From positions 1 to 64,000 of the forward strand of contig NW_026971181.1 of NCBI RefSeq assembly GCF_963678635.1: DNA of 64,000 nt. Direction: 5' to 3'. The first letter of the stretch is position 1, and each line of letters starts with the position of its first letter. Below the pieces are notes generated by a model that worked only from the letters and a program-made list of their open reading frames with translations, did no database searches and was not told the origin of the DNA. Below, one piece after another: positions 1 to 12,140 of the stretch. Made by a program: the position numbers and the translations under genes. Source of the stretch: Symsagittifera roscoffensis. Lineage: Eukaryota > Xenacoelomorpha > Acoela > Convolutidae.

Positions 1-289
1 AGAGCAATCTTGCGGTTCCAAATTTAGCAAATCAAACACACCGTGCTAATTTTGGTAAAATTCAAAGCAAGTAGTGCTCTTTTTTTGTGATTATTTTTCA
101 CCCAATATGAAAAAAAAACCGAGTTTGGAATTTCAAATTTTGTTGGCTTTGTCCGGATAAATTAAATCAGCACTGTAGACAAAAGAACATGCTCGACCCA
201 ATTTGGAGGGATATCTAACATAGGTTACTAACATACGCGTTACTATTACAAAACACATCGCGGGTTGATTGGCCCAATAAACAAGCCAA

Positions 290-515
290 AAACGCCGTTT
301 TTGTTTTTTTTGAGATTTTTCACCAAAAAATCTTTTTTTTTGGCGCTCGCTTCCCTTAATAATTAGTATATATTGGAGCCGAAGGCGCCTTTAGAAAATT
401 TTTAGGGTTGGTCGGCCGAAGAAGTATGGGGACCCTTTAGGGTTGGGGATCCTTTGGTTGGTGAGGTTATCGAATATCACCCGCCCCTCCCCCTTAAGTC
501 CTCCCCTGTATGGCT
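290..515. repeat. Degenerate relative of the hAT-type MITE
   Basis: This intronic stretch shares scattered blocks with the intact MITE at 1619-2026. They include a long T-run followed by a GGCGC motif, a segment around GGTCGGCCGAAG, a 'GGGGACC' block and a C-rich end. No clean terminal repeat or target duplication is visible, so the ends are approximate. It is probably an old, decayed copy. Nothing coding is seen between 1 and 688, which is the tail of an intron of the STAC-like gene. Confidence 0.4.
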
Positions 516-688
516 CATTAGTTTGTTAACAACAAATTAAATCAAATTTTCTCAAAATAATTTGGTCGAAAATTCGGAAAACAAGTCGAAAATTTGCCGA
601 AAATGTCAAAAATGTTTCAACTTTGGCCAAACTCATTTTGAGACATTTCAGCCTAAAGTTTATTCACCATTTTCTTCTTTTTGTTCAG

Positions 689-3600
689 CTGCTGCTGTTC
701 AAACCGGGAGACTGGTGGCCTGAAGAGGAGGAAGAGCGGGATCTACAACTGAGCAGCAAGACCAAACACATTCTGGAGCAGAAGTTCAGCATGTTCGACC
801 ACAGCGAGAAGAGCCACGCATTCGTGGAGTACACCTTCAAGAAACTCACCTACTGCGACTACTGCAGAAACCTACTCAGAGGTAAGACTCAAAAAGGACT
901 GCTGAAAAGAAATCTCGGGTTATTGCCAGTGCCAGTTGGGCTGTACTGCCCGTACAGTAACCCTGGTGCAGTTTATTAGTTCATTAATGTTCTCTAAACT
1001 GTATCTAAATTCAAATTCAAATTCAAAAATCAATTTATAGTTATTGCCGAACTTTTGGCTATATATTTTTCATTCAACGAATCTAAACGAAGTTATTTGT
1101 CCTAAAACTGCTCATTTGGAGATCGGGAACCCATTTTTATTTATTGGTATTCTCGTTAGCTCTTTGGAGAACATTTGGATCTAGTTTACCAAATCCGAAA
1201 CCTCCAACAGCATTTGTTCTGTATGTCATAGTTTCTCTGACAACCTGTAGACTCATTTGGAAGATAAAACCAAAGCAAAAAAAAACAAAAATTAAAACCA
1301 AAATTGCCAAAAAGGTTGTGACCAAAATGTTCCTTTTGAAAACATACAAATGTTGTTTCTGTTTGCAGGCATAGTGAAGCAGGGTCTGAAGTGCAAGTAC
1401 TGCAAGATGGCAGTGCACACCTCCTGTTCTGAGAACGCCTCCTACTGCACACGACAGCCGGTACATACTTACACATACACACTTATACATTCATATCATC
1501 TTATACTTAATAACTACACTCATTTTTCGACCGAGTATTAAGATTTTTTAAATCAAAAAAGTAGTTATTATACCCAATTCTTGCAAGAAACTTTTCAAAA
1601 CCACCCCATACATACACACAGTGGCGTGCGCAGAAATTGTTCCAGGGGTAGTTTTTCTAAAAAAAAAATTTTTGTTGACCTTTTTTTTTTAGGTCGACCA
1701 ATTTATTTCATTTTCCGAGCTCTCCGAAAATACTATAAGGAATCTGTTGTCAAAACTTTTCTGCGCGGCAGGCAAATTTTTGAAAAATCAGGCCAAAAAT
1801 GACGTTTTGAGCACTTTAACAAAAAAATTGCGTTGTTTTGGCGCGCGCTCCCCCCCCTCAAATTTAGTCAGATTGGCGACGAAGGTTGGCCAGCCGAAAA
1901 TGAATCACGTAAAAATATACCAAAGAGGGGACCATTTGGAAAATTTTGGCAACCAGAATTGAGTGGTGGAAAAAAAGCAATCCTTCCACCCGGAACCCCC
2001 TCACCCACCCCCTCGCCACGCTACTGCATACACATCATCTTATGTTTTTTTTCTATCAAGTATTGATATTTAATACTATGTTTGAAAGTTTTAAGCGAAA
2101 AAAAAACCGATCAATCAACCTTAATGAAAAATGATATTATTCTCTTCTACCAAATACGAAACTTTCCATGACAACATAATTGCTTTGTTTCTGCTCACCA
2201 GAAAGGAAAATCAGGAGGCGGTTGGTAACTTTTCACTTTTAGACCAGCAAAGCGGAATCTTCAGTTTGCAAATGCAGCTAGTTTGTTGTAGCTAAATTTT
2301 CATAATTATGAAATTGTGCATGTTTTACCTTAGACTTCAATTTGATGCTCCATCCCCTGTAATTTATCGTAGACTCTATGCCCATATCTATTCCTGATGC
2401 AGCCAAAAAGATATGTGTCGACTGGCATAAAACAAAATTAGCATATGAAATTTTAAATCGAGTTGTACCGATAATCTTGAAAAGAAAACTGCAGGATTTC
2501 GTGGGAGGCAAACGCTTGCTCCTTTTGGCCAAACTTAGCAAGTGGTGTTGTGAAACTTTTCAAGTCATATTGTGAATCGATGTTTGCCACTGGTCTAGTT
2601 TTCCTCCATTTTAATTTTGATGAGTATACGAGGAACTTATGATGTGTGGAAGTTTTTCTTAAAAAAAATATGCTAATCGATGCGGATCAACATTTTGTAA
2701 GCTCAATCGTGGTTTGTTTCGAACATTCAATTTGGTGCACCCGAGTTTTTGCGCGGGAAGACTAGTGCTATGCGTTTTAAAGGTCAGATTTTCGATGAGA
2801 GTGACAGAACATTTTGGCTCGGGTTATTTTTTTTTCTCCAAACAAAATTCGAATTTTCTACTAGCAATTTTTGACAGAAACTTTTACACGCTCTGCAAGA
2901 TATTGATGCCTTGAGCAAAAAATTTCAATGATGTTTCACCTTTGATTGTTTTTTTTGCAGAGTATGGCGTTTATGGTCAAAGTGAAATAAATAATAAGAG
3001 AACCAGTTTAGTTCTCTAGTTACAAGTTTTTTTTTAACGCATAGCATAAGAGACAATTTGGTCCGACTCAGAAATCATTTTGTAATAAATTGAAGCAATC
3101 TAAATATTCTAGAAACTAACTGGACCGGAGAAAATTTTTAATTATAACACCTCGCACAAACCTGCCTGAATATTTTTTGAGCTACCTGTTTAAGGTGATA
3201 AAAACACCCAAATCCAATTTTATTTTTTCCAGTGTCACGAGTATTTTCATTTCCTGCTCTCGAATTTAGAAAATTACTCCTCATGGCTGGCGTACAGAGC
3301 GGTCAAAATCAGTTTGTAAGTAGCAGAAGTATATTCGGTTTTCGCTAACCAGTTCACGGGTGAAAAAGTTCTGTTTATTTAGCAGCTTTAGATTTTTGAA
3401 ACTGTTCTTACCATTTATCAAGAACTGAACTACTAACTTTGGGTGTTCTGAAACAAATCCTGTTTAATCCTGCTAATCCTAGCAGAAGTAAAATAAATAA
3501 AACTACCTTTTAGTTCAAATTCCCGAGGCAGCGGAAGTTTTCCTTGATTTTACCGAACCTTGTCAAAGTCTGGAACATTGAAGTTGACACATTTACTGCA

Positions 3601-6600
3601 CTAATTTACATGCTTTAGTCTGGGTGGTTTTTGCACGATTTATAACTGTATTTAAAGTTTTCATGTCAATAAAAAAATTGTGTAGCGTTATATGAAACAG
3701 ATTCATACAGATACCAAAAATCCCTTCTGTTGCCTAAACTGAAGCCAAACGAAAAAACAGCTCAGCAAAAACTGGAAAAAATTCAAATGCCTTGTACCGA
3801 ATTTGTGTATAAACCATTAGAATATTTTCCATTTTCTGTTGCGCTGTTTTTTCGTTTGGCTCAAAATGTTGTAGCCGTGAAAAAAATAGTGCTGAAAATA
3901 ATTTTTTTTTGCTTACGTTTTGCGAGATATAATCCAGATTTTTATAAGCAATTTCCTTGAAAAATGCCAAAAATTGTGACAATTTTTGGTATTTTTTAAG
4001 GAAATTACAAATCAAAATTTGAGTTATATATCGCAAAACTGATATCTTTACAATTTTTGTTATTTTGCCAGGAAATTACATGAAAAAATCTGAATTATAT
4101 CTCGCAAAATGTAAGCAAAAAAAATTCCCTGGATTTTTTAGCACTTTTTTTCCACACTTACATCAAAATTTCGGCCATTTCTTTAATCCTCCTTGTAACG
4201 AATATCTCTAATATCTCACGGCTTTAACCATGACAACAACTTATAACATCTCACTGCTGTAATTAGTATGACTTTCTTTAATATTGTATTTGGTCTGTCG
4301 TGTCTCTTTTAGTTGAGGAGATAGACCCCGTGTTTAATGCAATCCGATATGCCTCCACCCTCTCGTCGCACAACAGGACAGAGAGCATCTCTAGTAATGG
4401 ATCCAACCACTCCCACGTCAACAAGTGAGCTCTACTGTGTCATGTTGTTAAGGAACTTTTTTCTCCGCTGGTCCACATGGTTTCTTCTCATGCTGTTATG
4501 AAAGTTTTTTCTCCTCTGGCTCTTTTACCAGATTGTGCGTGAATCCACGATTTATAACAGGCGACAACTGGTACAGCCACGAAACATAGAAATTGCAATT
4601 TTTAGTTTTCAAGTGATGAACTGAACGAAAATTTTTTAAAGAATTCTGCCGTTTTCTTTCTCTACAACTTGTGAAAAATTACGGCTGATATGTTGACGAA
4701 TGATGAATTAAAAAATTTATTAGAAATTAGCCCAAAAAAAAAGAAATTAGCCTTGTGAAGCTCTTAGACAGAAGTTGACTGAAATTTGTGCAATTTTCTT
4801 AGTAAAATGTCAAAATCTGATTTAATTTTTTTAATGAGCTGTTTTTTATAATTTTTTTCTGTGAAAAGAAATCTGTATAGAGCGCAGCATAGATCCTGAA
4901 ACAATTAAAAGATCAAAATTTTCAACTGCTTCTGCTGTTTAGGTAGTTTTTTTGACACTAAGAACATCTCTCTGAGGCCATCTAATTAAATGACCAAACA
5001 ACGTCTTGAAAACAATTTTTACGGCTTTTAATCGGGATATATTCTCTTTATCATTTTTATTCATAATATGGTAAGGTTTCAACCGTGAATTTTTTGTAGA
5101 ATGAAAAAAAAAACGTGAGAAAGTTTTTCCTTCATTTCTAAACTTGAAATCTAAAACTAGCAACTTCTAAGTTTCGTGACTGTTAAGTAGATTGAACGGC
5201 AAACATTGATTGCGCGTATATACTACTCTTGTCAAATGCTGGCGCAGTTGTGCGACTTCATGTCTTGGGAAGCCGATTAAGCGATTACCTTTTGCCAATG
5301 CCTAACTATGAAATTTTGCTCGTTGGCAATTATAATCATAAAACGAATTGTTTCCAAACGATATCTAGTTACAAAGTAATTTATAAAAATTTATAAATAC
5401 AAAATAGATTCGTTTGTGAGAACACCATTAAGCCAACATGGTCCGTTTTCAGGTGTCTCAATTGTCGCGAAGCCCAGATCATTGCTTATTTTAGACTTTT
5501 TTAATTTCAATTTCTATAATAGCCAAAAAACTCAAAAACATTCATTGTGCCAGAGAGAAATCATTGCTTATTTCAGGTTTTTTTCTATCTCGTTTTCAAA
5601 AATGGTCAAAGAATTTCAATTTATTGCTCCAACAAAAATGCAATGGATTTTTGTATTCGGTGCAACTTTAAGTTTCGTCTCCACCACAAAGTAGAAAATT
5701 ATTTTGTCTCTGGGTATTTTTTACTTTTTTCTCTTCTCAATTAGCTACTAAAAATTATGGTCAGATGGGATTGATTGATATATCATATTAGAGTTTTTTA
5801 AGTTGTAACTCCAGCGATATTAGATTTTTCAATTTTTTTTCAGCTCTGGTAAACCACGGTTTGGATTTTTTTGATCTTTACACGCTTTTAGAACAAGAGA
5901 AGCCAAAGATTTGCTATCAAAAATTTAAAACTTTTTGTTAATTGCGACAAACTATACATTTGGCTAATAAAAACGGGTCATTGAAGCTTCTTTTAGCGCT
6001 TCCTTAGTACTAAAAATCATAAAATTTTTTATGCTTACCTTCGAAAATTAATTGTACACAATTGAACCAAATAATGTTATAAAAATAGTTAAGTTCCTTT
6101 TTCTAAGCCACCCACGGAATTGTCCCAAAAATAAAAAAAATAAATAAAAAATAAAATGGTTTTTCAAAACAAAAACAAGTTTTGTCAAAACTTTGTTTGT
6201 TAATTTAACAACTAAAATGATTTTACTCTTTCAAGCGCAAAAACTCAGATACCAAAAATGAAAAGCCAGATGAGGTTGACTTTTAAACCCCAACAAGCTC
6301 TTTTCTAATCTCACAAATGCAAAAAATCAATGTAACTTTGATCACTATTTTCTGTGCTCCAGACATAGCAATTGAGTATTCTGTTTTTAAATCAAGTCGG
6401 CTTGTAATCTAACAGCGAAAGTCGTTGCGTTGCCGTAGAAATTTGAAAAAATTTAGGTTTGAAATTCAGGAAACAAGCCTGAAGGTCTTCAAGTGCTTAA
6501 TTACAAATTACAACGTACAAAATGAGACGTCGCTGCGCGTTTTTTTTCTGAATTTTTAAGGACAATAAGTCGACAAAGAATACTACGATTTTTTTCTGTT

Positions 6601-8033
6601 TTTTATCCTAAGAAACTTAGTATTTCTGTTTGGACTTTAATAATTTTTTTCCAAATTTTGAGCCATAATAAATACCAAGAATGCGTGAAGCTTGGAAAAA
6701 ACATGTCTATAATTTAGCAGTTAACTGTCTTATCGAGACGGCATATTTCAGGAACTAACTAGAAGAGCGGTAAAAACGTTTTGTGAATTTGCAGGCGTGA
6801 ATCGACCGACCTCGGCTACCGAACAGACTCCCGATCGCCCAGCAGATTCAACTCAGGGAGCGGCCAGACGACGTCCAGCAGCGGAACCAGTGGCGCTGGA
6901 AACTCCTCCTCCTCTCCTTATTTCCACCACTCGGCGACCAATCCTAACTTCGGCGCCTCCCGTCATGAGTCAATAAGTGGACCGCCGGCTGGGGCGACTT
7001 CCAACCATTCGGGCGGCGGTGGAGCAGGAGGCCAGTCGCAACTCATGGTACCTTCAGGGCACAATGGCGCAACATCGGCAGATGCCGCTAACTTGGTCGG
7101 CAACGAGCGAACTTTCTCCAATGAGAGTTGCGATTCATGTAAATTAATAATATTTGATTTATTAAGTTTATTATCGAACCGTTTTAATCATTGATTTTTT
7201 TCACTGAAATCATTAGTTTCTTGTATTTTATTTTGAAGGTACATCTTAGCAAATTATAACTTCGTTTCAGTGTCTAAGTCAGCTAGTAGTAATGGATCAA
7301 GATCACCGCCGCCGTCGCCGAGGATTAACCCTGTAAGTAATAAAACATACTGCCTACAAATTTTCATTTAATTGTGTCACATTTAAACTTTTGACGTTAA
7401 ATTATATATGACTTTTTATACCAGCTGATGAGAGTAACTAGTAAACAAAAATTTGTAAAATTATATTTAGTCGTCCAAACGGGCTGGTGGCAGCGGCCTC
7501 CGAACTCAATACTGTCTTGTCACTCGTGACTTCCTCGGTTCCAAGTCCGACGACCTACCGATCAAGCGGGGTGATGTTGTCACCATAATAGCACAAGACA
7601 GTCATGATTGGGTGCGCGGTGTGTGCAAAGGTTTGGAGGGATATTTCCCAGAGTCATTCGTCATCATTCCTGGTCCCGAAGACTCTTTGATGCGGGTGAC
7701 TCATACTTATAGTGGCAACTCAGACAGTGTCGATGAATTATCTCTAGTTAAAGACCAAGTAAGAAAAGTAAAACCGCTTTCAAAACTTTTGAAATTTTTT
7801 TTTTCAAATTTTTGTTATCAGTTTGTTCAAAACTGGGCTCAAATCTTTATATCAGGTTTTAGCAATCCGGTCGCAGGTGTAATAAAAGAACGGTGTAATT
7901 GTTAACAAGTACGGTTAATTTGTTCAAGGTTGTGGTCTACCAGGGAGAGGAACAACCGGGCTGGTGCTATGTCAAGAGCGAATTCAATGAAGGCGGAGTT
8001 TTCCCTCTCTGTTACCTCACAAAATATAGATGA
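689..8033 (+). CDS. STAC-like adaptor: C1 zinc finger plus tandem SH3 domains (5' part off window)
   Basis: Exons inferred from reading frame and GT-AG borders: 689-881, 1369-1460, 4313-4424, 6795-7138, 7271-7332, 7471-7758, 7929-8033 (stop TGA). Exons 1-2 encode a C1 domain with H-x12-C-x2-C-x13-C-x2-C-x4-H-x2-C spacing, split by intron 1. Exons at 4313, 6795 and 7271 give a Ser/Gly-rich linker. The last two exons encode two adjacent SH3 folds; the first contains DDLPIKRGDVV and WVRGVCKGLEGYFP. C1 plus two C-terminal SH3 domains is the STAC family layout. In vertebrates STAC proteins bind voltage-gated calcium channels at the membrane, so that role here is inferred. The first exon in the window begins in phase 0 after an acceptor, so the true start lies to the left. 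Exon 1369-1460 ends in phase 0 but exon 4313 needs one incoming base, so a small exon is missing. A 10 nt piece, 2215-2224, would fit. Confidence 0.85.
1611..2034. mobile_element. hAT-type MITE, 408 bp, with perfect 8 bp target duplication
   Basis: The element runs 1619-2026 and is flanked by identical CATACACA at 1611-1618 and 2027-2034. The left end is CAGTGGCGTGCGCAG and the right end, read on the minus strand, is CAGTAGCGTGGCGAG. Those inverted ends and an 8 bp duplication are hallmarks of hAT transposons. The inside has no transposase, so it is non-autonomous. It sits in the intron after the second C1 exon. Related degenerate sequence is seen near 290-515, 25740-26085 and 33835-33985. 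Confidence 0.88.
3744..3860. repeat. Short fold-back (inverted) repeat in intron
   Basis: The left arm beginning GCCAAACGAAAAAACAGC at 3744 is matched in inverse by the sequence ending in GCTGTTTTTTCGTTTGGC at 3860. The arms are about 36 bp with a few mismatches, around a spacer of about 45 bp. It looks like a small fold-back MITE. No target duplication was found. Confidence 0.7.
3877..4160. repeat. Second, larger fold-back repeat next to the first
   Basis: Two imperfect arms of about 115-125 bp face each other. Both contain GCTTAC[G/A]TTTTGCGAGATATAAT-like sequence, once at about 3911-3935 and once inverted at about 4090-4120. The spacer is AT-rich. It is probably a palindromic MITE. It lies 17 bp from the fold-back at 3744-3860, so the two may be parts of one compound element. 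Confidence 0.65.
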
Positions 8034-8413
8034 GGATCTAAATTATCTTGTCCCGAGGACATGACCTCGTTGATTAACAAATGCTGAGTTGATCAGTGTG
8101 CTGCAACCGGCATTCGAACACAGCTTCCTTCTTCGCCCGATATTTCGCTTCTCAACCGCAAATTAATAACCAATCGACAAACTTCGCAATTAGCACTCAA
8201 CCTAGACGTATCTTGATTTCCAAAACTTGTAATTGTACATATAATATTTGAATTTATGATTATTATTGGATTACATTTATCCCATTATTTGTAATTTACA
8301 GATAGAAATTAACCTGGACAGATATTATTCAAACCAAGTTTTTCAACAATGAGCTGTAATATAATCTAAAAAGAGACAGCAGATGATAGATTTGAAGGGA
8401 AAATCTCCGTTTT
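8034..8413. other. Convergent intergenic gap (two 3' UTRs)
   Basis: These 380 bp separate the stop codon of the STAC-like gene on the plus strand from the stop codon of the RSPH1-like gene on the minus strand. No canonical AATAAA is seen for either gene. The space should hold both 3' UTRs. No other feature was found. Confidence 0.6.
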
Positions 8414-9160
8414 TCAGGCTTCCTGAGACTCAGCCACAGCACTACCCATTGTATCATCTGTTCCAGCGACTTGCGCCTCTCCTTCCTCTCCATTTGGGTC
8501 TGCTAATTGGATAGGCTGAACTCGTCCTGCTTTCCATTTTGGAACCAAAATTGGTGGTGCGTCTTCCTCAGCGTCATCTGGTCTTGGCTGTTCAATTGTC
8601 ATGTACTCACCGAGTTGTTCGCATCCGATGTCAAAAATATATTTACCTTTACCCTTAGGAACATCGAATGAGAACTGACCGACAAATTTGTGATTGCTGT
8701 GAATAAGTTCTCCTGCGCCTTCCCTTCGTCCATTTACCCATGTGCCGACATACTTTGTTCCTGTCTCCGAATACGTGTAAACGCCTTGTCCGTGTCTGTT
8801 GTTTGTCGTCCATTCACCGTTATACAAATCACCGTTAACATACGTGTAGGTTCCGTTCCCATGCCTCATGTCATCGACCCACTGACCTTCATACTTAGAT
8901 CCGTCAGGGTAATACATGATGCCTTCTCCGTGTTTTTTTCCTTTGATGTACTGACCGATATATCGAGCTCCGTTCTTAAACTTATAAGTACCTTGGCCAT
9001 TTCGCTTTCCATTTTCGTAATAGCCTTCATACTTGTCGCCGTTTGGAAGTGTTGCTTTTCCATACCCATGTCGCTCCTCCTTTTCATTTCGTTCACCCTC
9101 GTAAACTCCCAAGTTAGGGCCCTGTTCCTCATCAAAATCTTCGGATCCAACGTCAGACAT
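8414..9160 (-). CDS. RSPH1: Radial spoke head 1 homolog (MORN-repeat axonemal protein)
   Basis: Single open frame of 248 codons starting [12 protein letters not shown]. From about residue 19 to 165 it holds six to seven MORN repeats, visible as repeated YEG.Y/W..G.R.G.G.Y.Y.NG blocks (for example [17 protein letters not shown]). These are followed by a GCEQLGEY segment and the VPKWKA motif, then an acidic tail. The acidic N-terminus, repeat order, GCEQ.GEY and PKWKA match animal RSPH1. RSPH1 is a component of the radial spoke head in motile cilia and sperm flagella. The protein is somewhat shorter at the C-terminus than the vertebrate form. There is no intron in the CDS, unlike the neighbouring genes. 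A 3' splice acceptor (AG at 9171-9172, minus strand) stands 10 nt before the ATG. Confidence 0.93.
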   Translation of the reverse strand: MSDVGSEDFDEEQGPNLGVYEGERNEKEERHGYGKATLPNGDKYEGYYENGKRNGQGTYKFKNGARYIGQYIKGKKHGEGIMYYPDGSKYEGQWVDDMRHGNGTYTYVNGDLYNGEWTTNNRHGQGVYTYSETGTKYVGTWVNGRREGAGELIHSNHKFVGQFSFDVPKGKGKYIFDIGCEQLGEYMTIEQPRPDDAEEDAPPILVPKWKAGRVQPIQLADPNGEEGEAQVAGTDDTMGSAVAESQEA

Positions 9161-9180
9161 TACTTTTTATCTGAAAAAAA
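9161..9180 (-). promoter_or_regulatory. 3' splice acceptor 10 nt upstream of the RSPH1-like ATG
   Basis: Read on the minus strand, a T-run followed by CAG lies directly before ATAAAAAGTA and the start codon. This is a good polypyrimidine acceptor with no matching donor close by. It could end a 5' UTR intron or be a spliced-leader trans-splice site. The adjacent duplicated unit contains a second copy of the same acceptor near 9244. Confidence 0.5.
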
Positions 9181-9312
9181 ATTGTAATCGTTACTGTGAA
9201 AAGAAATAAATAATTGAAATGGGCCATGATGATTGTGTTTTTATCTGAAAAAAAAATTGTAATCGTTACTGTGAAAAGAAATAAGTCATTGAAATGGGCC
9301 ATGATGATTGTG
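9164..9312. repeat. Two-copy tandem repeat of 74-75 bp upstream of the RSPH1-like gene
   Basis: Unit 1 spans about 9164-9237 and unit 2 about 9238-9312. They are nearly identical, both containing TTTTTATCTGAAAAAAA, TTGTAATCGTTACTG and GGGCCATGATGATTGTG. Differences are a few A residues and ATAATTG against GTCATTG. The duplication copies the putative leader and acceptor of the gene and also a minus-strand ATG inside GGCCATGATG. Confidence 0.9.
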
Positions 9313-11519
9313 GAGTAGTTTTTATTGATTGATAAACTAGCAGCACAATGATTTGAAAATCTGGTTCAAAAATATATAGGCAACTATGATTGAAGGGTCC
9401 CTAAGAATAACCAGACCCCATGAGTATAAGTCTCTCACATTGTTCTTGAATTATAATGTTTCCACTCAAAAAGTAAAATGCACATTATATTTCGAACAAT
9501 TTTTGTACTCACCCCATCTGATATGGAAAACTTCATTCAGAAGATTTGGTAAAATTGAACTTTTATTACAATTAAGTTAATCAAACTGAGGGTGTTAAAA
9601 TCGTAAAATAAGTTGACACAAGCTATTTGCTTTATATAAACAGTAGAATCCTATATTGGAATTCGTGAAATTTTGAGATTTTTGAAAAACAAATTTCATT
9701 TTTCAAACCAGTACAGGCGAAATTAAACAAATATTATTTTCTAGGGACCTGTCTATCATAGTTGTACCAAAATATATGATATCTCAGCTTTTTAAGATTT
9801 ACAAGAACCCATACAGCTATGTTTTGCTTGCAAATTGCAGCCCAACCTTGCAATCTGCAGCGCACGAGCAATTCGAACCAGCATTCAAACGATTGCAGGG
9901 CACCATCACTAATGGAGCGCCACAATGTCACAACGAAATCTGTGAGCGAATAGGTCGCTATTCAGGGACATTTGATCGAACTGCACAATATTCGTACACA
10001 AATATTGAAATGTCAGGGAGGAAGAAAGCAATGAGCAAGCTTACAGAATAGAAGGGCCCATAGAAGTACGACATAAAAACCATTCAATCAAATCACCCGA
10101 AAATTGCAATGAAACCTTGATTTTTTATGCACGGTTAACGATGGTACCCTTTTTCTTCAAATCTTCTAGTTGAAACCTAACCAAATCATTCTTGTAAGGA
10201 TACGCGGCATTCATATCTACGAAAGACAAACGTATATTCGCCACCAAATCTACTGCGGATATAAAGCCTCATATATTTGGTTAACTTTTAAAAGTCCGCT
10301 ACCAAATACAGATCAACTCAAAAATAAATAAACGAGAAAGCGATAAAGCGTATACTTGAATTTAGAATTTATTGCAGATAATTTTGGCTAATAATTTTGA
10401 TCATGTGTTCCAGTAGATCGTTATGTCATTCGAAACTTTTCAATTCATTCTGTAAGGCTTTCATATTTATGTTACTTTTTGCAACAGTTAGTATGTTTTA
10501 TTATTTTTCTCAATTCCAGATAAAATTCCCAAATTTAACAGTATGAAAACAGAAAAAATTTCCAATTTCAAAATTTTGCCAATTCAACAGAAATTTCGAT
10601 TTTTTAAACAATTTAAAATAATGGTTGCGAAGAGATTCGAGGTGAGACTGGTTACGACGTCTGGTCCAGCTATTGAGAAACTCTTGTAGAAGTTGGATCT
10701 CCATACATTCCCGTAATTTGTTAGATTGTTGTTACAGGTATTTTCGGAATGTTCTTAATTAAAACCAGCTGCTGAAACTGATTTGCCTAATTATCATTGG
10801 TCTATCCTCTCTTTGAAGAAATTCAGATTATGCCAAAATTAAAAATGATTTCATTTAACTTTATTTCAATTTAATTTAATTAATTTAATTTTGGTCGTTT
10901 AAGCATTTTAATTTAATACAAAATTACCGGTATTTTCTCGTTTTGTTTTCTCAAAATTATCTTTAGTTAAGTTTTCATAATTAATTTCCTCTGAAGAGGC
11001 TAATTCTTCGCCTTAGCGCATATTTAACGTCCACGCTTGTAAGAACTTTGCTATTGGTGCGGGTAATACTGTTCCATTTTGCTTTCATCTGAAAATTTTC
11101 TTCTTATTGGTAAGAAAGCAAAGGCAGGTAGTTTTCTTAATAGAGAATCTCCATCTCAATACAGGTTGCGAACGGTGCCTGTGTACTCTGCACTATTAAT
11201 GATAAAAGTTACTTTTGAAGAATTTTTTTTATTTATAGAGGCAAGGGAACAAAAGCGCAGCTTTATATAAGTATATGATAGACCCGTAGCCTCATATCAG
11301 GTTATATGAGGTCATATCAGTCTTTTTGAGTCACTTTCCAATCCGGTTTATTCTGTGCAGGTGTTAGTTGTCTCAATCTGGTTGGCTTGATCCCGTACTA
11401 TCTGACACTCTTTATTTCTATCAACATTATACTTAATAGAGAATACTTAACCCGTATCGATTTTTTGATTGAAAAGGACTTAAACACTTGTCATCTTCTT
11501 TTATCATTATCACTTCCAT
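9313..11519. other. AT-rich intergenic DNA without recognisable genes
   Basis: Only short chance open frames are present. The longest, about 91 codons at 9776-10051, has no family resemblance and no codon bias I can defend. No RNA gene or clean transposon end was recognised. Confidence 0.5.
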
Positions 11520-12140
11520 ATCTAGAAAATTCCAAGGATTTTGACTTCAATACGTGATGAAGGGACTCCTGACTGTAACCTCGGTTACTATGATACTTTT
11601 TACCTTCTGATTACCTTTTAAACATTATACTTTACTCTTCCGTATCTAGAAAATTCCTAGGATTTTGACTGGATAATGTGATAAAGGTGAAGTCTCATTT
11701 GTACCAACGTTCATTTGTACCAAAATGAAAAATCGGTGCCATTTGTACCAAAATGAAAAATCGGTGCCATTTGTACCAAAATTATTCAACTCGATTTCTG
11801 ATTGGTCGAATTGTGAGCCAACGAATTATTACATTAATTTACTACTGTTCAAACAGAAGAAAACTAAACAGTAGAGTAGTGACCGCCGCAGTCGCGTCAA
11901 CATCTTGCGGAGCTTGCGAACAGAGGGTAGGACTCTATACGAAAATTAGGGCGACCGTAAAACAAGAGCTTAAAGTAGTCGGCTTAATAGTCTTAGTCCA
12001 ACTGAATATTTTTGGTACTAACGCGAGTGATTTTTTATTTTGGTTCAAATGGGACTGATTTATCATTTTGGTACTTGTGAATACCCACCGCGATCAAGGG
12101 ACTTCTGACTGTAACCTCGGTTGCTACGATATTTTCATAG
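11520..12140. repeat. Direct repeat (about 125 bp) whose second copy is split by a MITE
   Basis: A segment starting ATCTAGAAAATTCC and ending in CTGACTGTAACCTCGG occurs at about 11520-11590. It occurs again at 11644-11687 plus 12092-12130. The second copy is interrupted exactly by the element at 11688-12091, which gives a natural empty-site comparison. Confidence 0.75.
11680..12099. mobile_element. hAT-type MITE, 404 bp, with 8 bp target duplication
   Basis: The element, 11688-12091, is bordered by GATAAAGG (11680-11687) and GATCAAGG (12092-12099), one mismatch. Near both ends there are inverted copies of a roughly 45 bp segment with the core GTACCAAAATGA.AAATC and CCATTTG.ACCAAAAT. On the left side this segment is partly duplicated in tandem. 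The uninterrupted paralogous segment at about 11555-11575 reads straight through the insertion point. No transposase frame is present. Assignment to hAT rests on the 8 bp duplication. Confidence 0.72.

Noticed and set aside
623-979. 118-codon frame starting upstream of the first C1 exon
   Set aside because: It runs through intron sequence on both sides; the acceptor at 687-688 and donor at 882-883 define the real exon.
2216-2575. Frames on both strands near 2278-2575 as an extra exon of the STAC-like gene
   Set aside because: No flanking splice sites in a compatible phase and no resemblance to STAC linker sequence.
8690-9187. 165-codon plus-strand frame over the RSPH1-like gene
   Set aside because: It is antisense to a strongly conserved MORN protein and has no independent support.
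9776-10051. 91-codon plus-strand frame
   Set aside because: No family resemblance, AT-rich surroundings and no promoter or splice evidence.
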